Shown: piece after piece, positions 25,226 to 34,957 of the stretch | Layout of the letters: each line of letters starts with the position of its first letter | Position numbering within the stretch: the stretch's first letter is position 1 | Origin: Culturomica massiliensis | Lineage (GTDB): Bacteria; Bacteroidota; Bacteroidia; Bacteroidales; Marinifilaceae | Length of the DNA stretch: 64,000 nt | Direction of reading: 5' to 3' | Assembly (NCBI RefSeq): GCF_900091655.1 | Contig: NZ_LT594620.1 | Location: 62,001-126,000 of the forward strand | Notes under the pieces: generated by a model | The model's input: only the letters and a program-made list of their open reading frames with translations | What the model was told of the DNA's origin: nothing | Database searches by the model: none | Program-made: the position numbers and the translations under genes

Positions 25226-28200
25226 TCAGAATTTGTGGGTGTTCAGGTGTTTGTCTACCAGTATCCCGTCTATGGCTTTCAGGTCGAATTTGAGTTTCCG
25301 CTTGGCCTTGAATTTCAGGATAAACAGATTTTCGTTGCCTTCCAGCATTTCCTTATTACCGATGTTTACGAAAGTCGGATACAAAGCTTTTATACCGTTG
25401 GTGTGGAGGCGATCGTTGGTCAGGTTTTCCATACCCTTCATGTGCTGTACCCCAACTCCGACAAATTCATAATCCTGTTGGTTGTAAGGTAGAGCGAAGC
25501 TGATCGCATTTACGGAACGAAGGTCGGAGCCTTTCACCTGTATTTCGATAATTTCCTCCGGATTATAAGTCTGTTTGGCCGTACTTAGCTTTATATTTCC
25601 GTTTACTTTCTCAGTTGTCTGTTTTTCGACACCCCCTCTGAGTTGGGTGGCCACGACAGAAATATCGTAAGCATCGATCAGGCCGTTCCGGTTGATATCC
25701 CCGTTACTGACATATCCTTCGAAATCGGCATCACCCTGGCGTAATCCGGTATAGTTCATATATGAGGTGAAATCGTTCATGTCAATCAGACGGTCGTTGT
25801 TGATGTCTCCCGGACGATAGCTTTCGGTTCCCGGTACTTTGAATACGTATAATTCTCTGCCCGAACCGTATCCTCCGACACCTTCCGTTACGGAGATTTT
25901 AATATAACGGGCTGTCGGGCGATTGGCGAATGTGAAAATTTTGGTATCTCCGTTTCTTTCCCACTGGAAGGTTCCGGCTTCGGTCCAGTTTTCTTTGTCC
26001 ATACTGTAATAAACGGAACCTTTCAGCAGTACTCCGTTACCTCCGTCAGTCCGCGGCAGGTAATGGAATTTGTCCAATTGGTTGATGGTTCGTAAATCCA
26101 TTGTCAAATCGAACGGAACGGCTTTTTCTCCCCATTTTGTGTGCCATGCATCGCCTTCGTCATAGTTAAATAGCTTTTGGATTCCCTGGCCGCCTTGATT
26201 TTCGGCAGTCGTTTCACCTAAGATTCCCTGGAGGGCAAATTCCAAGGGGTTAGCTTTTGTGGTAGCGTCAAATGCCGACCAGTCGGAATAGCCGTCTTTA
26301 TTTACCGAGCGTATTTTAAAAGAATAAGCAGTTTCTGCATTTAAATCTTCAAATAGCAATTCGGTATCCCGGATCGTGGAGTAAAGCATGTCGTTAAATG
26401 CGATTTCATAGAAATCAGCATTGGCGATTTTATTCCAGGTCGGCTTTAATGTGTAAGCTTCCGTATTTTCCTCTGTAATTTGCGCCAACGGAGCACTTAA
26501 AGAGCCTGTATTTATTCTGTAATTGTCTGTCGGTTCGAACACAAATCCTTCTATGGTCAGAACGGTCGGACTGGCAGTGATGTCCGTGGATTCCAGTTTA
26601 ACCAGAAGCTGTGGATTTTTAGTAATTACTTCTTTTTCAAATTCGCTTCCCGGGGTCGCAAATTTGTTCAGATCCGGGGTTGCATCGTAGAAACAGACAT
26701 TTTCTTGTTTCAGGAAATCCTCCATATTGCGTGCTTCTGTCAATTTCACTTTGTCTTTACCTATTTTTGCCGTTATTTTTTTCGGCTTGGCTGTGACATT
26801 GATCCTGAATTCCGTTGCCTTTTCTTTGACGAAGCCTTCGAAGTTGCCTTGCGTGGGATGTATGATCACGGTGGCATTGTTTTTAGCGTCAACATGCGAC
26901 TCGATTCGGGTGGTTACTCCCTGTCCCAGCCGGTAGGCTTCGCTTACTCCGTCGTCGTCGTATTCCGTAAATGAACTATGGCCATACGGATAGATTTCGT
27001 AGATGCGGAGATTACGGTTGATTTCCGATACATTATTATTCGGATTGGTCATCGGAATAATGGCTCCGTTTTTCACAAATACCGGCAATTTCCAAAGCGG
27101 AGTTGCAAAATTATTGAGGATACGATTGCCTTCGTATTTTTCTCCGGTGAAGTAATCGATCCATACGCCTTCCGGTAAATAAATGCCGTTTCGGACATCG
27201 TTTCCTTGTTCATCCACCTGCGTTTCCTGATAAATGGGGGCAATCAGGAAGTAAGGACCGTATAAAAATTGATATTGGGTCGCTTTGCCTAATGTATACG
27301 TGTTTGGGTACTCCAGGAACATGGCCCGGACAATCGGCATGCCGTCGACGGCTTCTTTAGCGATGCTGTAGGTATACGGTATCAATTCCGATTTCAATTT
27401 TAAATACCAGCGGTTGATGGAAGTTGCCGGTTCGCCCAATGCGTGAGGATATTTTTCATTGGCACCCCAACCGTCCATATTTAATTGCATTGGAGTGAAC
27501 GTTTTCCATTGGAAATCACGGGTGTTGATAATCGGTTTTTTCCCTCCGAAAATACCGTCCATATCGGAAGATATATTCGGTTGACCGGACAATCCGGAGC
27601 CTATGTATGTCGGGATATGGAAACGAATGTATTCCCATACGCCTCCGGTTTGATCGCCCGACCAAATACCGGCATAACGCTGAGTACCAGCCCAACCGTC
27701 CAGGGAAATGATAAACGGACGGCTGTCGTTACCGTAATAAGGCATAATATGGGCGACGTCGGCCACTCCGTTCAATCCGAATGAATAGCCTGCGCCGACC
27801 CAGGCGACATCGGTTTTCAGCACGCGTACGCCTGCATCCCGCACCTCTTTTACAATATCTCTCTGTAACAGGGCGCTGACTTCCGGTTTCGGGTGTAAGT
27901 CGGATTGCGTCCATAATCCGATTTCGACGCCGTGTTCACGGGCATAATCCCCCAGTTGTTTCAGGTTTTCGATATTCCCGTCCAGTGTTTCAGTTTGTCC
28001 GTAACCGGCTCCGTAGCCGTCGTTGGGCAATAACCAGCCCAGGGGCATGTCATGGTTTTTATAGCGGTCGATAACTGCACGGGCCGAAAATTGATAGTTG
28101 TCTTTTTCTCCGTTCAGGGATTCCTTGATACCGCCGTTATCTTTTTGGCTTTCTTTATACCGTTTACCGTCCTCAAATAAAATTCCGTTTTCGTCTTCTT

Positions 28201-29089
28201 TCCAGTAATCCCGGTTGTAGGCGTTCAGATGGCCTTGATAAAAACCGAATTTAGGTAATAATACCGGATGTCCGGTCAATTGGTAAAAATCATTCAACAG
28301 TGAAATTGCTCCTTCGTTGATCATAAAGAATACATCCAGATAATCACTTTCGTGATATAAGGTTACGATACCTTTTTCTTTGGCACCGAAATCATATTTC
28401 CCTTTTTTAAAGGTATACCACATTACCCCGTAGCCGTTTGTCGACCAATAATAGGGCGTAGGAGAAGCTACTCCGCCGTCTGTCCAGCTGTTCTGATTTT
28501 CAATAGAAATAACTTTCCCTTTGTGTGAAAAACGTCCGTTTTGTACGCCGCCCCCGTAAAAATATTCCTGAGGATTTTCTTTTAAAGTCAAAATAACTTT
28601 TTTCGCTTCAAATTGGATAGGAGCAATTTCTTCCAATACAACCGAATTGGTTTTCAGGTTGGTTACAGTGAAAAGAGAGGTATTTTTATTCAGTTCTATT
28701 TTGATTTTTCCCGTAGAGATTGTGAGCAGATGATCCGTTTCATGCAAATTTAGTTCTGATAATGGTTTTCTGGGCCGGCTTACCAGAATTTGTGCTTCCG
28801 GTTGAGCTTCCGGGTCCCGGATGATACCTCCCGTGTTATCCTGAAACATCCGGAAAATGTTATCTCCGTAAAAGTCAAAGGTGATCATCCGGTTGCCGGA
28901 TAACAAGACTTCGACGGTGGTCGGGTTGATTTTTTGAGCACCGACGATAGCCGGATTGGGTTGAGATACTTCTCCAACGTTTTCGGTCTTTTGCGCGGCT
29001 TGCACCGGAGAGGACGAAAGCATCAGAGGCAATAAGAAGGCAAGCAGAAAAACTTTCCTTATTGTAGAATTACCAATGACGTTGTTCAT
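25226..29089 (-). CDS. Secreted GH31 glycosidase with FN3, F5/8C-like, dockerin-like and cohesin-like modules
   Basis: Large exported family 31 alpha-glycosidase (alpha-glucosidase or alpha-xylosidase type), 1,287 residues from the ATG at 29089. An in-frame start 102 bases upstream lacks signal-peptide character at the right place. Signal peptide about 1-31 (ends PVQA), N-terminal galactose-mutarotase-like domain, (beta/alpha)8 barrel with nucleophile Asp427 (VLKTDVAWVG) and acid/base Asp479 (WSGDQTGGVW), DUF5110-like beta domain, FN3 (about 880-960), F5/8 type C-like domain (about 965-1085). A dockerin-like pair of calcium loops follows (about 1094-1153: GDINNDRLIDMNDF, GDINRNGLIDAYDI) and a cohesin-like beta domain ends the protein (about 1162-1287). 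It is not in a SusCD locus within the window. Confidence 0.9.
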   Translation of the reverse strand: MNNVIGNSTIRKVFLLAFLLPLMLSSSPVQAAQKTENVGEVSQPNPAIVGAQKINPTTVEVLLSGNRMITFDFYGDNIFRMFQDNTGGIIRDPEAQPEAQILVSRPRKPLSELNLHETDHLLTISTGKIKIELNKNTSLFTVTNLKTNSVVLEEIAPIQFEAKKVILTLKENPQEYFYGGGVQNGRFSHKGKVISIENQNSWTDGGVASPTPYYWSTNGYGVMWYTFKKGKYDFGAKEKGIVTLYHESDYLDVFFMINEGAISLLNDFYQLTGHPVLLPKFGFYQGHLNAYNRDYWKEDENGILFEDGKRYKESQKDNGGIKESLNGEKDNYQFSARAVIDRYKNHDMPLGWLLPNDGYGAGYGQTETLDGNIENLKQLGDYAREHGVEIGLWTQSDLHPKPEVSALLQRDIVKEVRDAGVRVLKTDVAWVGAGYSFGLNGVADVAHIMPYYGNDSRPFIISLDGWAGTQRYAGIWSGDQTGGVWEYIRFHIPTYIGSGLSGQPNISSDMDGIFGGKKPIINTRDFQWKTFTPMQLNMDGWGANEKYPHALGEPATSINRWYLKLKSELIPYTYSIAKEAVDGMPIVRAMFLEYPNTYTLGKATQYQFLYGPYFLIAPIYQETQVDEQGNDVRNGIYLPEGVWIDYFTGEKYEGNRILNNFATPLWKLPVFVKNGAIIPMTNPNNNVSEINRNLRIYEIYPYGHSSFTEYDDDGVSEAYRLGQGVTTRIESHVDAKNNATVIIHPTQGNFEGFVKEKATEFRINVTAKPKKITAKIGKDKVKLTEARNMEDFLKQENVCFYDATPDLNKFATPGSEFEKEVITKNPQLLVKLESTDITASPTVLTIEGFVFEPTDNYRINTGSLSAPLAQITEENTEAYTLKPTWNKIANADFYEIAFNDMLYSTIRDTELLFEDLNAETAYSFKIRSVNKDGYSDWSAFDATTKANPLEFALQGILGETTAENQGGQGIQKLFNYDEGDAWHTKWGEKAVPFDLTMDLRTINQLDKFHYLPRTDGGNGVLLKGSVYYSMDKENWTEAGTFQWERNGDTKIFTFANRPTARYIKISVTEGVGGYGSGRELYVFKVPGTESYRPGDINNDRLIDMNDFTSYMNYTGLRQGDADFEGYVSNGDINRNGLIDAYDISVVATQLRGGVEKQTTEKVNGNIKLSTAKQTYNPEEIIEIQVKGSDLRSVNAISFALPYNQQDYEFVGVGVQHMKGMENLTNDRLHTNGIKALYPTFVNIGNKEMLEGNENLFILKFKAKRKLKFDLKAIDGILVDKHLNTHKF

Positions 29090-29260
29090 GACTTTACTGT
29101 AAGATTTAAATGTGATAAAAATTGAATATATTGCACTCCGAAATATTCGACGATCTTGATATGCAAAGTAAGTGAAAATTTTTAGAAACAAAATGTATTA
29201 CGTTAAAAATATTATTAAGGTCGTTGCTGTTTATCGATACAATTAAATTCTGATTGTTAA

Positions 29261-29548
29261 GTGGATAAAATTCAGAAAGAGAAGAAGATTATTGCTACAA
29301 TGATCCGTCTGTATTGCCGCAAAAGGGAAAAAAATGCAGAATTGTGTCCGGAATGTCGTGTTTTGCTGGAATATGCTCATAAACGTTTGGAACTTTGTCC
29401 GTTCGGGGAGAGTAAAACATCCTGTAAACATTGTACGATACATTGTTACAGGCCGGAGATGCGGGAGAAAATCAGGAAGGTTATGCGGTATAGCGGTCCC
29501 CGGATGTTGCTTTATCATCCTTGGGTGGCGATAAAACATTTTTTTTGA
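29261..29548 (+). CDS. YgbA-like small cysteine-rich protein (nitrous oxide-stimulated promoter family)
   Basis: 95 residues from a GTG start; an ATG at 29300 would give a shorter protein beginning MIRLYC. Conserved pattern MIRLYCRKREKN, LCPECRVLLEYAHKRLELC, KTSCKHCTIHCY with seven Cys, then MREKIRKVMRYSGPRMLLYH. This matches the YgbA_NO family, whose genes are induced by nitrosative stress in enterobacteria. Role in Bacteroidales is unknown; metal binding by the Cys residues is likely. Confidence 0.8.
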   Translation: MDKIQKEKKIIATMIRLYCRKREKNAELCPECRVLLEYAHKRLELCPFGESKTSCKHCTIHCYRPEMREKIRKVMRYSGPRMLLYHPWVAIKHFF

Positions 29549-29674
29549 TTTTTGAAAGGGATGGTTAGAAATTGATTTAAAATTCATATTTTAGTAGCGT
29601 TTTTTTTTAAGGGCTGTTTATGAGAGAATTCGAGGGATTAGAAAGCCTGATTGTTAATATTTAAATGGGGAAAA

Positions 29675-30625
29675 ATGGGATTGTTCGGATTGTTCGGTAA
29701 GGATAAAAAGGAGAGTTTGAATAAAGGACTGGAAAAGACTAAGGAAAGTGTTTTTAAGAAGCTGGCCAGGGCCGTTGTGGGTAAATCGAAGGTGGATGAT
29801 GAGGTGCTGGATAATTTGGAAGAGGTTTTGATTACTTCAGATGTCGGTGTGGAAACGACGGTCCGGATTATTGAGCGGATAGAAGAACGGGTCAGAAGGG
29901 ATAAGTATATGGGGGTGGATGAGTTAAATCAGGTGTTGAAGGAGGAGATTGTCGATTTGTTGAAGGAAAATAATAAAGCCGATGTGGATGCTTTCGATTT
30001 GCCGGCGGGCGGTGGACCTTATGTCATTATGGTTGTAGGAGTGAATGGAGTTGGAAAGACAACCACGATTGGTAAACTAGCCAATAAGTTTAAAGAAGCA
30101 GGGAAGCATGTTGTGTTGGGAGCGGCTGATACGTTCCGGGCTGCTGCCGTAGATCAGTTGGTTATTTGGGCTGAGCGGGTAGGAGTACCTATTGTAAAGC
30201 AAAATATGGGGGCGGATCCGGCTTCGGTAGCTTTTGATACGCTGAGTAAGGCGAAAGCCGATAAGGCTGATGTTGTTATTATCGATACGGCAGGTCGCTT
30301 GCACAATAAGATCAACTTGATGAACGAGTTGACAAAGATTAAAAATGTAATGAAAAAGGTAATTCCCGATGCTCCGCATGAAGTACTGTTGGTGTTGGAC
30401 GGATCGACCGGACAAAATGCCTATGAACAGGCCAAACAGTTTACTTTAGCGACGGAGGTGAATGCTTTGGCGGTGACTAAATTGGACGGCACGGCGAAGG
30501 GGGGAGTCGTTATCGGTATTTCGGATCAGTTCAAAATCCCGGTGAAATATATCGGTATCGGTGAAAAAATGGAAGATTTACAGATGTTTAACCGGGAAGA
30601 ATTCGTAGATTCTTTGTTTAATTAA
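29675..30625 (+). CDS. ftsY: Signal recognition particle receptor FtsY
   Basis: 317 residues. SRP GTPase that docks ribosome-SRP complexes at the membrane. Start ATG at 29675 (MGLFGLFGKDKKES); an upstream TTG is not used because the Lys-rich membrane-targeting start fits the family. NG domain: N bundle, P-loop GVNGVGKTTTIGKLA, DTFRAAAVDQL, DTAGRLHNK, TKLDGTAKGG. It lacks the long acidic A domain, as in other Bacteroidota. It is followed at 10 bases by a phosphatase gene. Confidence 0.96.
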   Translation: MGLFGLFGKDKKESLNKGLEKTKESVFKKLARAVVGKSKVDDEVLDNLEEVLITSDVGVETTVRIIERIEERVRRDKYMGVDELNQVLKEEIVDLLKENNKADVDAFDLPAGGGPYVIMVVGVNGVGKTTTIGKLANKFKEAGKHVVLGAADTFRAAAVDQLVIWAERVGVPIVKQNMGADPASVAFDTLSKAKADKADVVIIDTAGRLHNKINLMNELTKIKNVMKKVIPDAPHEVLLVLDGSTGQNAYEQAKQFTLATEVNALAVTKLDGTAKGGVVIGISDQFKIPVKYIGIGEKMEDLQMFNREEFVDSLFN

Positions 30626-30634
30626 GCAATTAGG

Positions 30635-31114
30635 GTGAAGAAGGTTCTTTTTGTTTGTCTGGGGAACATCTGTCGTTCTCCGGCTGCGGAGGCTATTATG
30701 AAAGCTAAAGTGAAGGAAGCTGGTTTGGAGGAAGAATTTGTGATTGATTCGGCAGGAACATACGGTGGACATTCCGGTGCTTTGCCTGATTCGCGGATGA
30801 GACAACATGCAGTTAAGAGAGGGTATGTGCTGGATAGCCGTGCCCGGCATTTTTATGCATCGGCAGATTTTCCGGCTTTCGATATGATTATCGGAATGGA
30901 TGACATGAACATTGCGGATTTACGGCATTTGGCTCTCGATGACAAAGAACGGGAAAAAATATACAGGATGACGGATTTTTGTCGCAAGTATACTCATACA
31001 GAGGTTCCCGATCCTTATTACGGAGGGAGTGGAGGTTTTGAGTTTGTTTTGGATTTGCTGGAAGATGGAGTTGACGGGTTGTTGGAAAGGCTTAAGAAAG
31101 AAAAAACGGTATAA
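30635..31114 (+). CDS. Low-molecular-weight protein tyrosine phosphatase
   Basis: 159 residues from a GTG start. P-loop CLGNICRS (Cys at residue 8, Arg 14) and the general-acid loop VPDPYYGGSGGFE are both intact. Such enzymes dephosphorylate tyrosine residues, often of BY-kinases in capsule synthesis, but no kinase is nearby; it sits behind ftsY, probably as one transcript. Confidence 0.92.
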   Translation: MKKVLFVCLGNICRSPAAEAIMKAKVKEAGLEEEFVIDSAGTYGGHSGALPDSRMRQHAVKRGYVLDSRARHFYASADFPAFDMIIGMDDMNIADLRHLALDDKEREKIYRMTDFCRKYTHTEVPDPYYGGSGGFEFVLDLLEDGVDGLLERLKKEKTV

Positions 31115-31125
31115 TGGATATTATT

Positions 31126-31158
31126 AAAATAGCCTGTGCAAATCACACAGGCTATTTT
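31126..31158. terminator. Bidirectional terminator
   Basis: Perfect 13-bp stem AAAATAGCCTGTG / CACAGGCTATTTT with a 7-base loop between the convergent phosphatase and helicase genes. Confidence 0.9.
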
Positions 31159-31188
31159 ATTTAATATGTATCTGTAGACAGAATTTTG

Positions 31189-32436
31189 TTATTCTTGTTT
31201 TTTGGGCCGGAAGAATCTTTTTTTACCTCCGTTCCCGTTACGTTTGGATTTGTAATTGGGTTTCCTGCCGCCGTTGAATGCTTTCGGGTTATAAACGGGC
31301 GCTTCTCCTAAAGCGGGAGGAAGTGGGATTTTATAGATTTCTTTTTCAAGGAATTGTTCTATACGGTGGAATTTTCCCTGTTCTTTTTCTGAGACGAAGG
31401 TGATGGCTAATCCTTCTGCATTGGCTCTGGCCGTACGTCCGATCCGGTGAATATAATCTTCGGGATCATGTGGTACGTCGTAATTCAATACCATACCGAT
31501 GTCTTCGATGTCAATCCCCCGGGCGACGATATCGGTGGCTACCAATACGGTTATTTTATTGTTTTTAAAGTCGAGCATTACTTTTTCACGTTCGGCCTGT
31601 TCCAGATCGGAATGCATCGCTGCGACATTGAATTTCATACGTTTCAGGGTATATGCGAGTTCCTTTACTTTCTGTTTGGAAGAGGAGAAAATAATACTTT
31701 TTGATTTGACGGGTTTCCCGAACATTTCTTTAATGAGTCCCATTTTCTGCATTTCGGTGCAAATATAGGCTGCTTGTGTAATTGCTTCGTTGGGTTTGGA
31801 TACGGCTATTTTGACTTCGGTCGGGTCGTTCAGAATCGTTTTAGCCAATTGCTGAATTTTGGGAGGCATTGTAGCCGAAAACATAATCGTTTGTCTTTCT
31901 GCCGGTAGTTTTTTGACGATTCTCATGATATCGTCGGAAAATCCCATGTCCAGCATTCGGTCGGCTTCGTCGAGGATAAAATAGCGTACGTGCGAAAGGT
32001 CGATATCGTACATTTCCAAATGTGTGATCAGTCGGCCCGGAGTTGCAATGATAACGTCTACACCCATTTGCAAGCCCTGTTTTTGTTGGTCCCAGACACT
32101 GCCGTCCCCTCCTCCGTAGATAGCCAGAGTGGAAACAGGAACGAAATATGAAAAACCTTCGAACTGCATATCTATTTGTTGTGCCAATTCGCGGGTAGGG
32201 GCCATGATAATGGCTTTGATGTATTCATCGGATTGTGGTTCTGTAACCATCCGGTTTAATACCGGCAGAATATAGGCTGCCGTTTTTCCGGTGCCGGTTT
32301 GGGCACAACCGATAATATCTTTTCCTTCTAAAATTACGGGGATTGTTTTTTCCTGTACGGGAGTGGTTTCCTGGAAATTCATAGCATCTAATCCTTGCAA
32401 AACAGCTTCATCCAGGCCTAATTCGTCAAATCTCAT
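31189..32436 (-). CDS. DEAD-box ATP-dependent RNA helicase (RhlE-like)
   Basis: 415 residues. Two RecA domains with Q motif (FQETTPVQ), motif I AQTGTGKT, Ia PTRELAQQ, II LDEADRML, III SATMPP, V ATDIVARGID and VI HRIGRTAR. A short basic C-terminal tail (KPNYKSKRNGNGGKKRFF) is typical of RhlE/CsdA-like helicases and likely binds RNA. Probable role in ribosome assembly or mRNA turnover. Confidence 0.94.
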   Translation of the reverse strand: MRFDELGLDEAVLQGLDAMNFQETTPVQEKTIPVILEGKDIIGCAQTGTGKTAAYILPVLNRMVTEPQSDEYIKAIIMAPTRELAQQIDMQFEGFSYFVPVSTLAIYGGGDGSVWDQQKQGLQMGVDVIIATPGRLITHLEMYDIDLSHVRYFILDEADRMLDMGFSDDIMRIVKKLPAERQTIMFSATMPPKIQQLAKTILNDPTEVKIAVSKPNEAITQAAYICTEMQKMGLIKEMFGKPVKSKSIIFSSSKQKVKELAYTLKRMKFNVAAMHSDLEQAEREKVMLDFKNNKITVLVATDIVARGIDIEDIGMVLNYDVPHDPEDYIHRIGRTARANAEGLAITFVSEKEQGKFHRIEQFLEKEIYKIPLPPALGEAPVYNPKAFNGGRKPNYKSKRNGNGGKKRFFRPKKQE

Positions 32437-32658
32437 TCTAGTTTTGTTTTATAGGGCGAAGATACGAATTATAATTTGAAGATTTTTCTGCGAAGGGATT
32501 TTTAATTTGAGGATACAATGGTCTCATTTTTTCGGTTGATTTGATATAGATCAGGAAAATGGACTATGTTGCAATAATTTACAGAAACATTTGCGGAGTT
32601 TAACAGATTGAAAACCTTATCTCTTATGCAATAGAAAGGATATAAGTTAATTTTTTTG

Positions 32659-32666
32659 TAACTTTG
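32659..32666 (+). promoter_or_regulatory. -7 box of the DUF5063-exonuclease operon
   Basis: TAACTTTG fits TAnnTTTG, 47 bases before the ATG at 32713. Confidence 0.5.
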
Positions 32667-32712
32667 CCGTTCCAAAAGAAAACGGAATCGGGGCAAGATA
32701 AAGTGAAATATT

Positions 32713-33252
32713 ATGGAAGATTTTCAGCATGTCGGTTATAGTAAAGAAGTTATTGAATTTGTAGCTGTAGCAAAAGAGTTTTGCGATTTTGTGGAGACAA
32801 TACCTTCTATGGAGCGTCAGGATGTATTTTGCCGGCTTCAGAAATTTATTCCGTTGATCTATCTGAAAGGTAGTTTGATGCCAGCTTGTGATTGTGACGA
32901 GGAAGGTTTGGCCGAAGATTCGGTAACTGAAGAGCAGTACAATTATTTGTATGGGGAATTACACCGTTTATTCGGTGAGTATGATGAATATCTGGAAGTA
33001 TTCGATGATAATATGCAGTACAGTGAAGCTCCGGTAATTCATTCTATAGCGGAGAAGGTTTGTGATATTTATCAGGACTTGAAAAATTTTATCGTATCGT
33101 ATAGATGTGGAATTCCGGAGGTTATCGGGGAGGCATTGTGGACATTGAATAATAATTTCGAGTTGTATTGGGGAAGAGCGTGTGCCGGAGTGTTGAGGGC
33201 TGTTCATCAGGTTGTGTATCGGATCGTGGAAGAAGGAATAGAAAAAGAATAA
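32713..33252 (+). CDS. DUF5063 protein
   Basis: 179 residues, acidic and all-helical, no signal or membrane segment. Features VIEFVAVAKEFCDFVE, LQKFIPLIYLKG and EALWTLNNNFELYWGRACAG, which match DUF5063 proteins of Bacteroidales. Function unknown. Its stop is three bases before the exonuclease gene, an arrangement that implies joint translation and a shared task in RNA or DNA metabolism. Confidence 0.75.
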   Translation: MEDFQHVGYSKEVIEFVAVAKEFCDFVETIPSMERQDVFCRLQKFIPLIYLKGSLMPACDCDEEGLAEDSVTEEQYNYLYGELHRLFGEYDEYLEVFDDNMQYSEAPVIHSIAEKVCDIYQDLKNFIVSYRCGIPEVIGEALWTLNNNFELYWGRACAGVLRAVHQVVYRIVEEGIEKE

Positions 33253-33255
33253 AAA

Positions 33256-33840
33256 ATGGAAACAATATATCAGGAAACAATTACCCGGGAAGAAATTGAG
33301 ACATTTCCGGTTTTTGCCTTTGACGGAGAAATCCGGGTGATTGAGAATGCGGGAGAGGTGGATGAGGCCGTTGCTTATTTATCGGCTCATTCTTGTCTGG
33401 GATTTGATACGGAAACTCGTCCGGCTTTCCATAAAGGAGAGACATATCCAGTCAGCCTTTTGCAATTGGCGGCTGCCGAACGGGTGTATTTGTTCCGTTT
33501 GAATAAATTCGGTTTTACGCCTTCGTTGCGCCGGTTATTAGCCGATGTTCGTATCAAAAAAATCGGAGTAGGTATCCGGGACGATTTGCGTATGTTGAAA
33601 GAGCGGGAAAGTTTTACGCCGGCATCTTTTGTGGATTTACAGGATTTTGTCGTAAAATATGGCATAAAAGAAAAGTCTTTTTCTAAACTGATGGCTATTA
33701 TTTTCCGGGTAAAGATTTCGAAACGGCAACGGGTAACCAATTGGGAAGCACTTCAATTGACTCCCCAGCAGGTAAAATATGCCGCTACGGATGCGTGGGG
33801 AGCACTGCGGATGTATGACGAGTTATTGTGTCATGGGTGA
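33256..33840 (+). CDS. RNase D-like 3'-5' exonuclease (DEDDy)
   Basis: 194 residues, a single DnaQ-like exonuclease domain. Exo I Asp/Glu in GFDTETRP, Exo II around KIGVGIRDDLRML, Exo III YAATDAW with Tyr and Asp, so all four metal-binding acids are present. No HRDC domain, so it is shorter than E. coli RNase D and like the small 3'-5' exonucleases of Bacteroidota. It overlaps the convergent histidine kinase gene by 18 bases. Confidence 0.9.
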   Translation: METIYQETITREEIETFPVFAFDGEIRVIENAGEVDEAVAYLSAHSCLGFDTETRPAFHKGETYPVSLLQLAAAERVYLFRLNKFGFTPSLRRLLADVRIKKIGVGIRDDLRMLKERESFTPASFVDLQDFVVKYGIKEKSFSKLMAIIFRVKISKRQRVTNWEALQLTPQQVKYAATDAWGALRMYDELLCHG

Positions 33841-34950
33841 TTGCGGTTTTGCTTTGGGGAGAGCGAAGTAGAATGTCGTTCCTTGTCCTTCTGCCGAGGT
33901 AAAATAAAGCTTTCCGTTGTTTAATTTGATGAATTCCTGGCTTAAGATCAGGCCCAGGCCACTGCCTTTCTCGTTGCGTGTTCCATAAGTACTGACCGAA
34001 TGATTTTCCTGTAGTAGATATTTTTGATCTTCTTTTTTGATACCTTGCCCGTTGTCTTTGATGGCAATGGTTACATAATCTTTTTCGACAGTCGAATACA
34101 ATTCGATATTACCATCCGGATAAGTGAATTTTATAGCATTGGATATCAGATTCCGAAGTACTGTTTTGATCATATCCTCATCCGCATATACCGGTAAGGA
34201 ATGGAGAAGCTGATTCGTTAACCGGATATTTTTGGCTTTTGCAATGGTGGTGAAAAGTGACAGTACCTGACGCGTTGCTATAGAAAGGTCGAATAGAGTC
34301 GGAATGACCTTTGTTTTTCCATGCCGGTTACGTGTCCAGCGTAATAGATTTTCCAGTAAGTTATAGGCTTCTTCCGTTGTTTCATTGATCATTTCGAATT
34401 TTTTCCGGATGCTGGGATTGGTAATCTTTTCCTTTTCAGTCTCGATGGCTGCATTGATCATTTTTATTGTTCCGATCGGCGAACGCAGGTCATGTGCAAT
34501 GACAGAATACAGTTTATCTCTGGCTTGCAGTGTTTGTTGGAGTTGTTCGTTTTGTTGCTTAATGGTCCGTTGGGCTTCAATTAGCGATAATTGGTGCCGG
34601 ATGCGAAGAATAAGCTCTTTTTCTCGTAACGGTAAAGTGACGAAATCAGTGGATTCGAAATTGAGGCATTCGCCGATGATATTACTGTCGTTTGCCGAAG
34701 CGATAAATATAACCGGTGTATTCCGGGTCGATTTGTTTTGGCGGATTCGGTGTATGATATTACATTGACCGGGAACAAGTGTTTCGTATTGTAATAATAT
34801 CAAATCGGCATCGGTATTCTCGAATTCTTGCTCGCAGCAGATGGGAATGACGGTGAATTGTTCTTTTTCCACAGTTCTGCTTATTCTTTCAAAAAGCGGA
34901 ACTGTGGGAATGAAGATAGATAAAGCATATTTTTTGCTGCTAATATCCAT
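33823..34950 (-). CDS. Histidine kinase with degenerate N-terminal receiver-like domain
   Basis: 375 residues from the ATG at 34950, which avoids overlap with the upstream GAF gene. Residues 5-120 resemble a receiver (ADLILLQYE, NTPVIFIASAND) but the phospho-acceptor Asp position reads Gln (LILLQYETLVP), so it is probably a pseudo-receiver. A coiled coil, HisKA with His153 (SVIAHDLRSPIG) and HATPase_c (NLISNAIKF, DNGQG, GSGLGL) follow. No membrane segment. It is the second gene after the GAF protein and probably receives its signal from it. Confidence 0.88.
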   Translation of the reverse strand: MDISSKKYALSIFIPTVPLFERISRTVEKEQFTVIPICCEQEFENTDADLILLQYETLVPGQCNIIHRIRQNKSTRNTPVIFIASANDSNIIGECLNFESTDFVTLPLREKELILRIRHQLSLIEAQRTIKQQNEQLQQTLQARDKLYSVIAHDLRSPIGTIKMINAAIETEKEKITNPSIRKKFEMINETTEEAYNLLENLLRWTRNRHGKTKVIPTLFDLSIATRQVLSLFTTIAKAKNIRLTNQLLHSLPVYADEDMIKTVLRNLISNAIKFTYPDGNIELYSTVEKDYVTIAIKDNGQGIKKEDQKYLLQENHSVSTYGTRNEKGSGLGLILSQEFIKLNNGKLYFTSAEGQGTTFYFALPKAKPQSPMTQ

Positions 34951-34957
34951 AGTTTGT

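Noticed and set aside
29090..29191. Longer start for the GH31 protein
   Set aside because: The extra 34 residues precede and spoil the signal peptide; the Met at 29089 is followed by a clean one.
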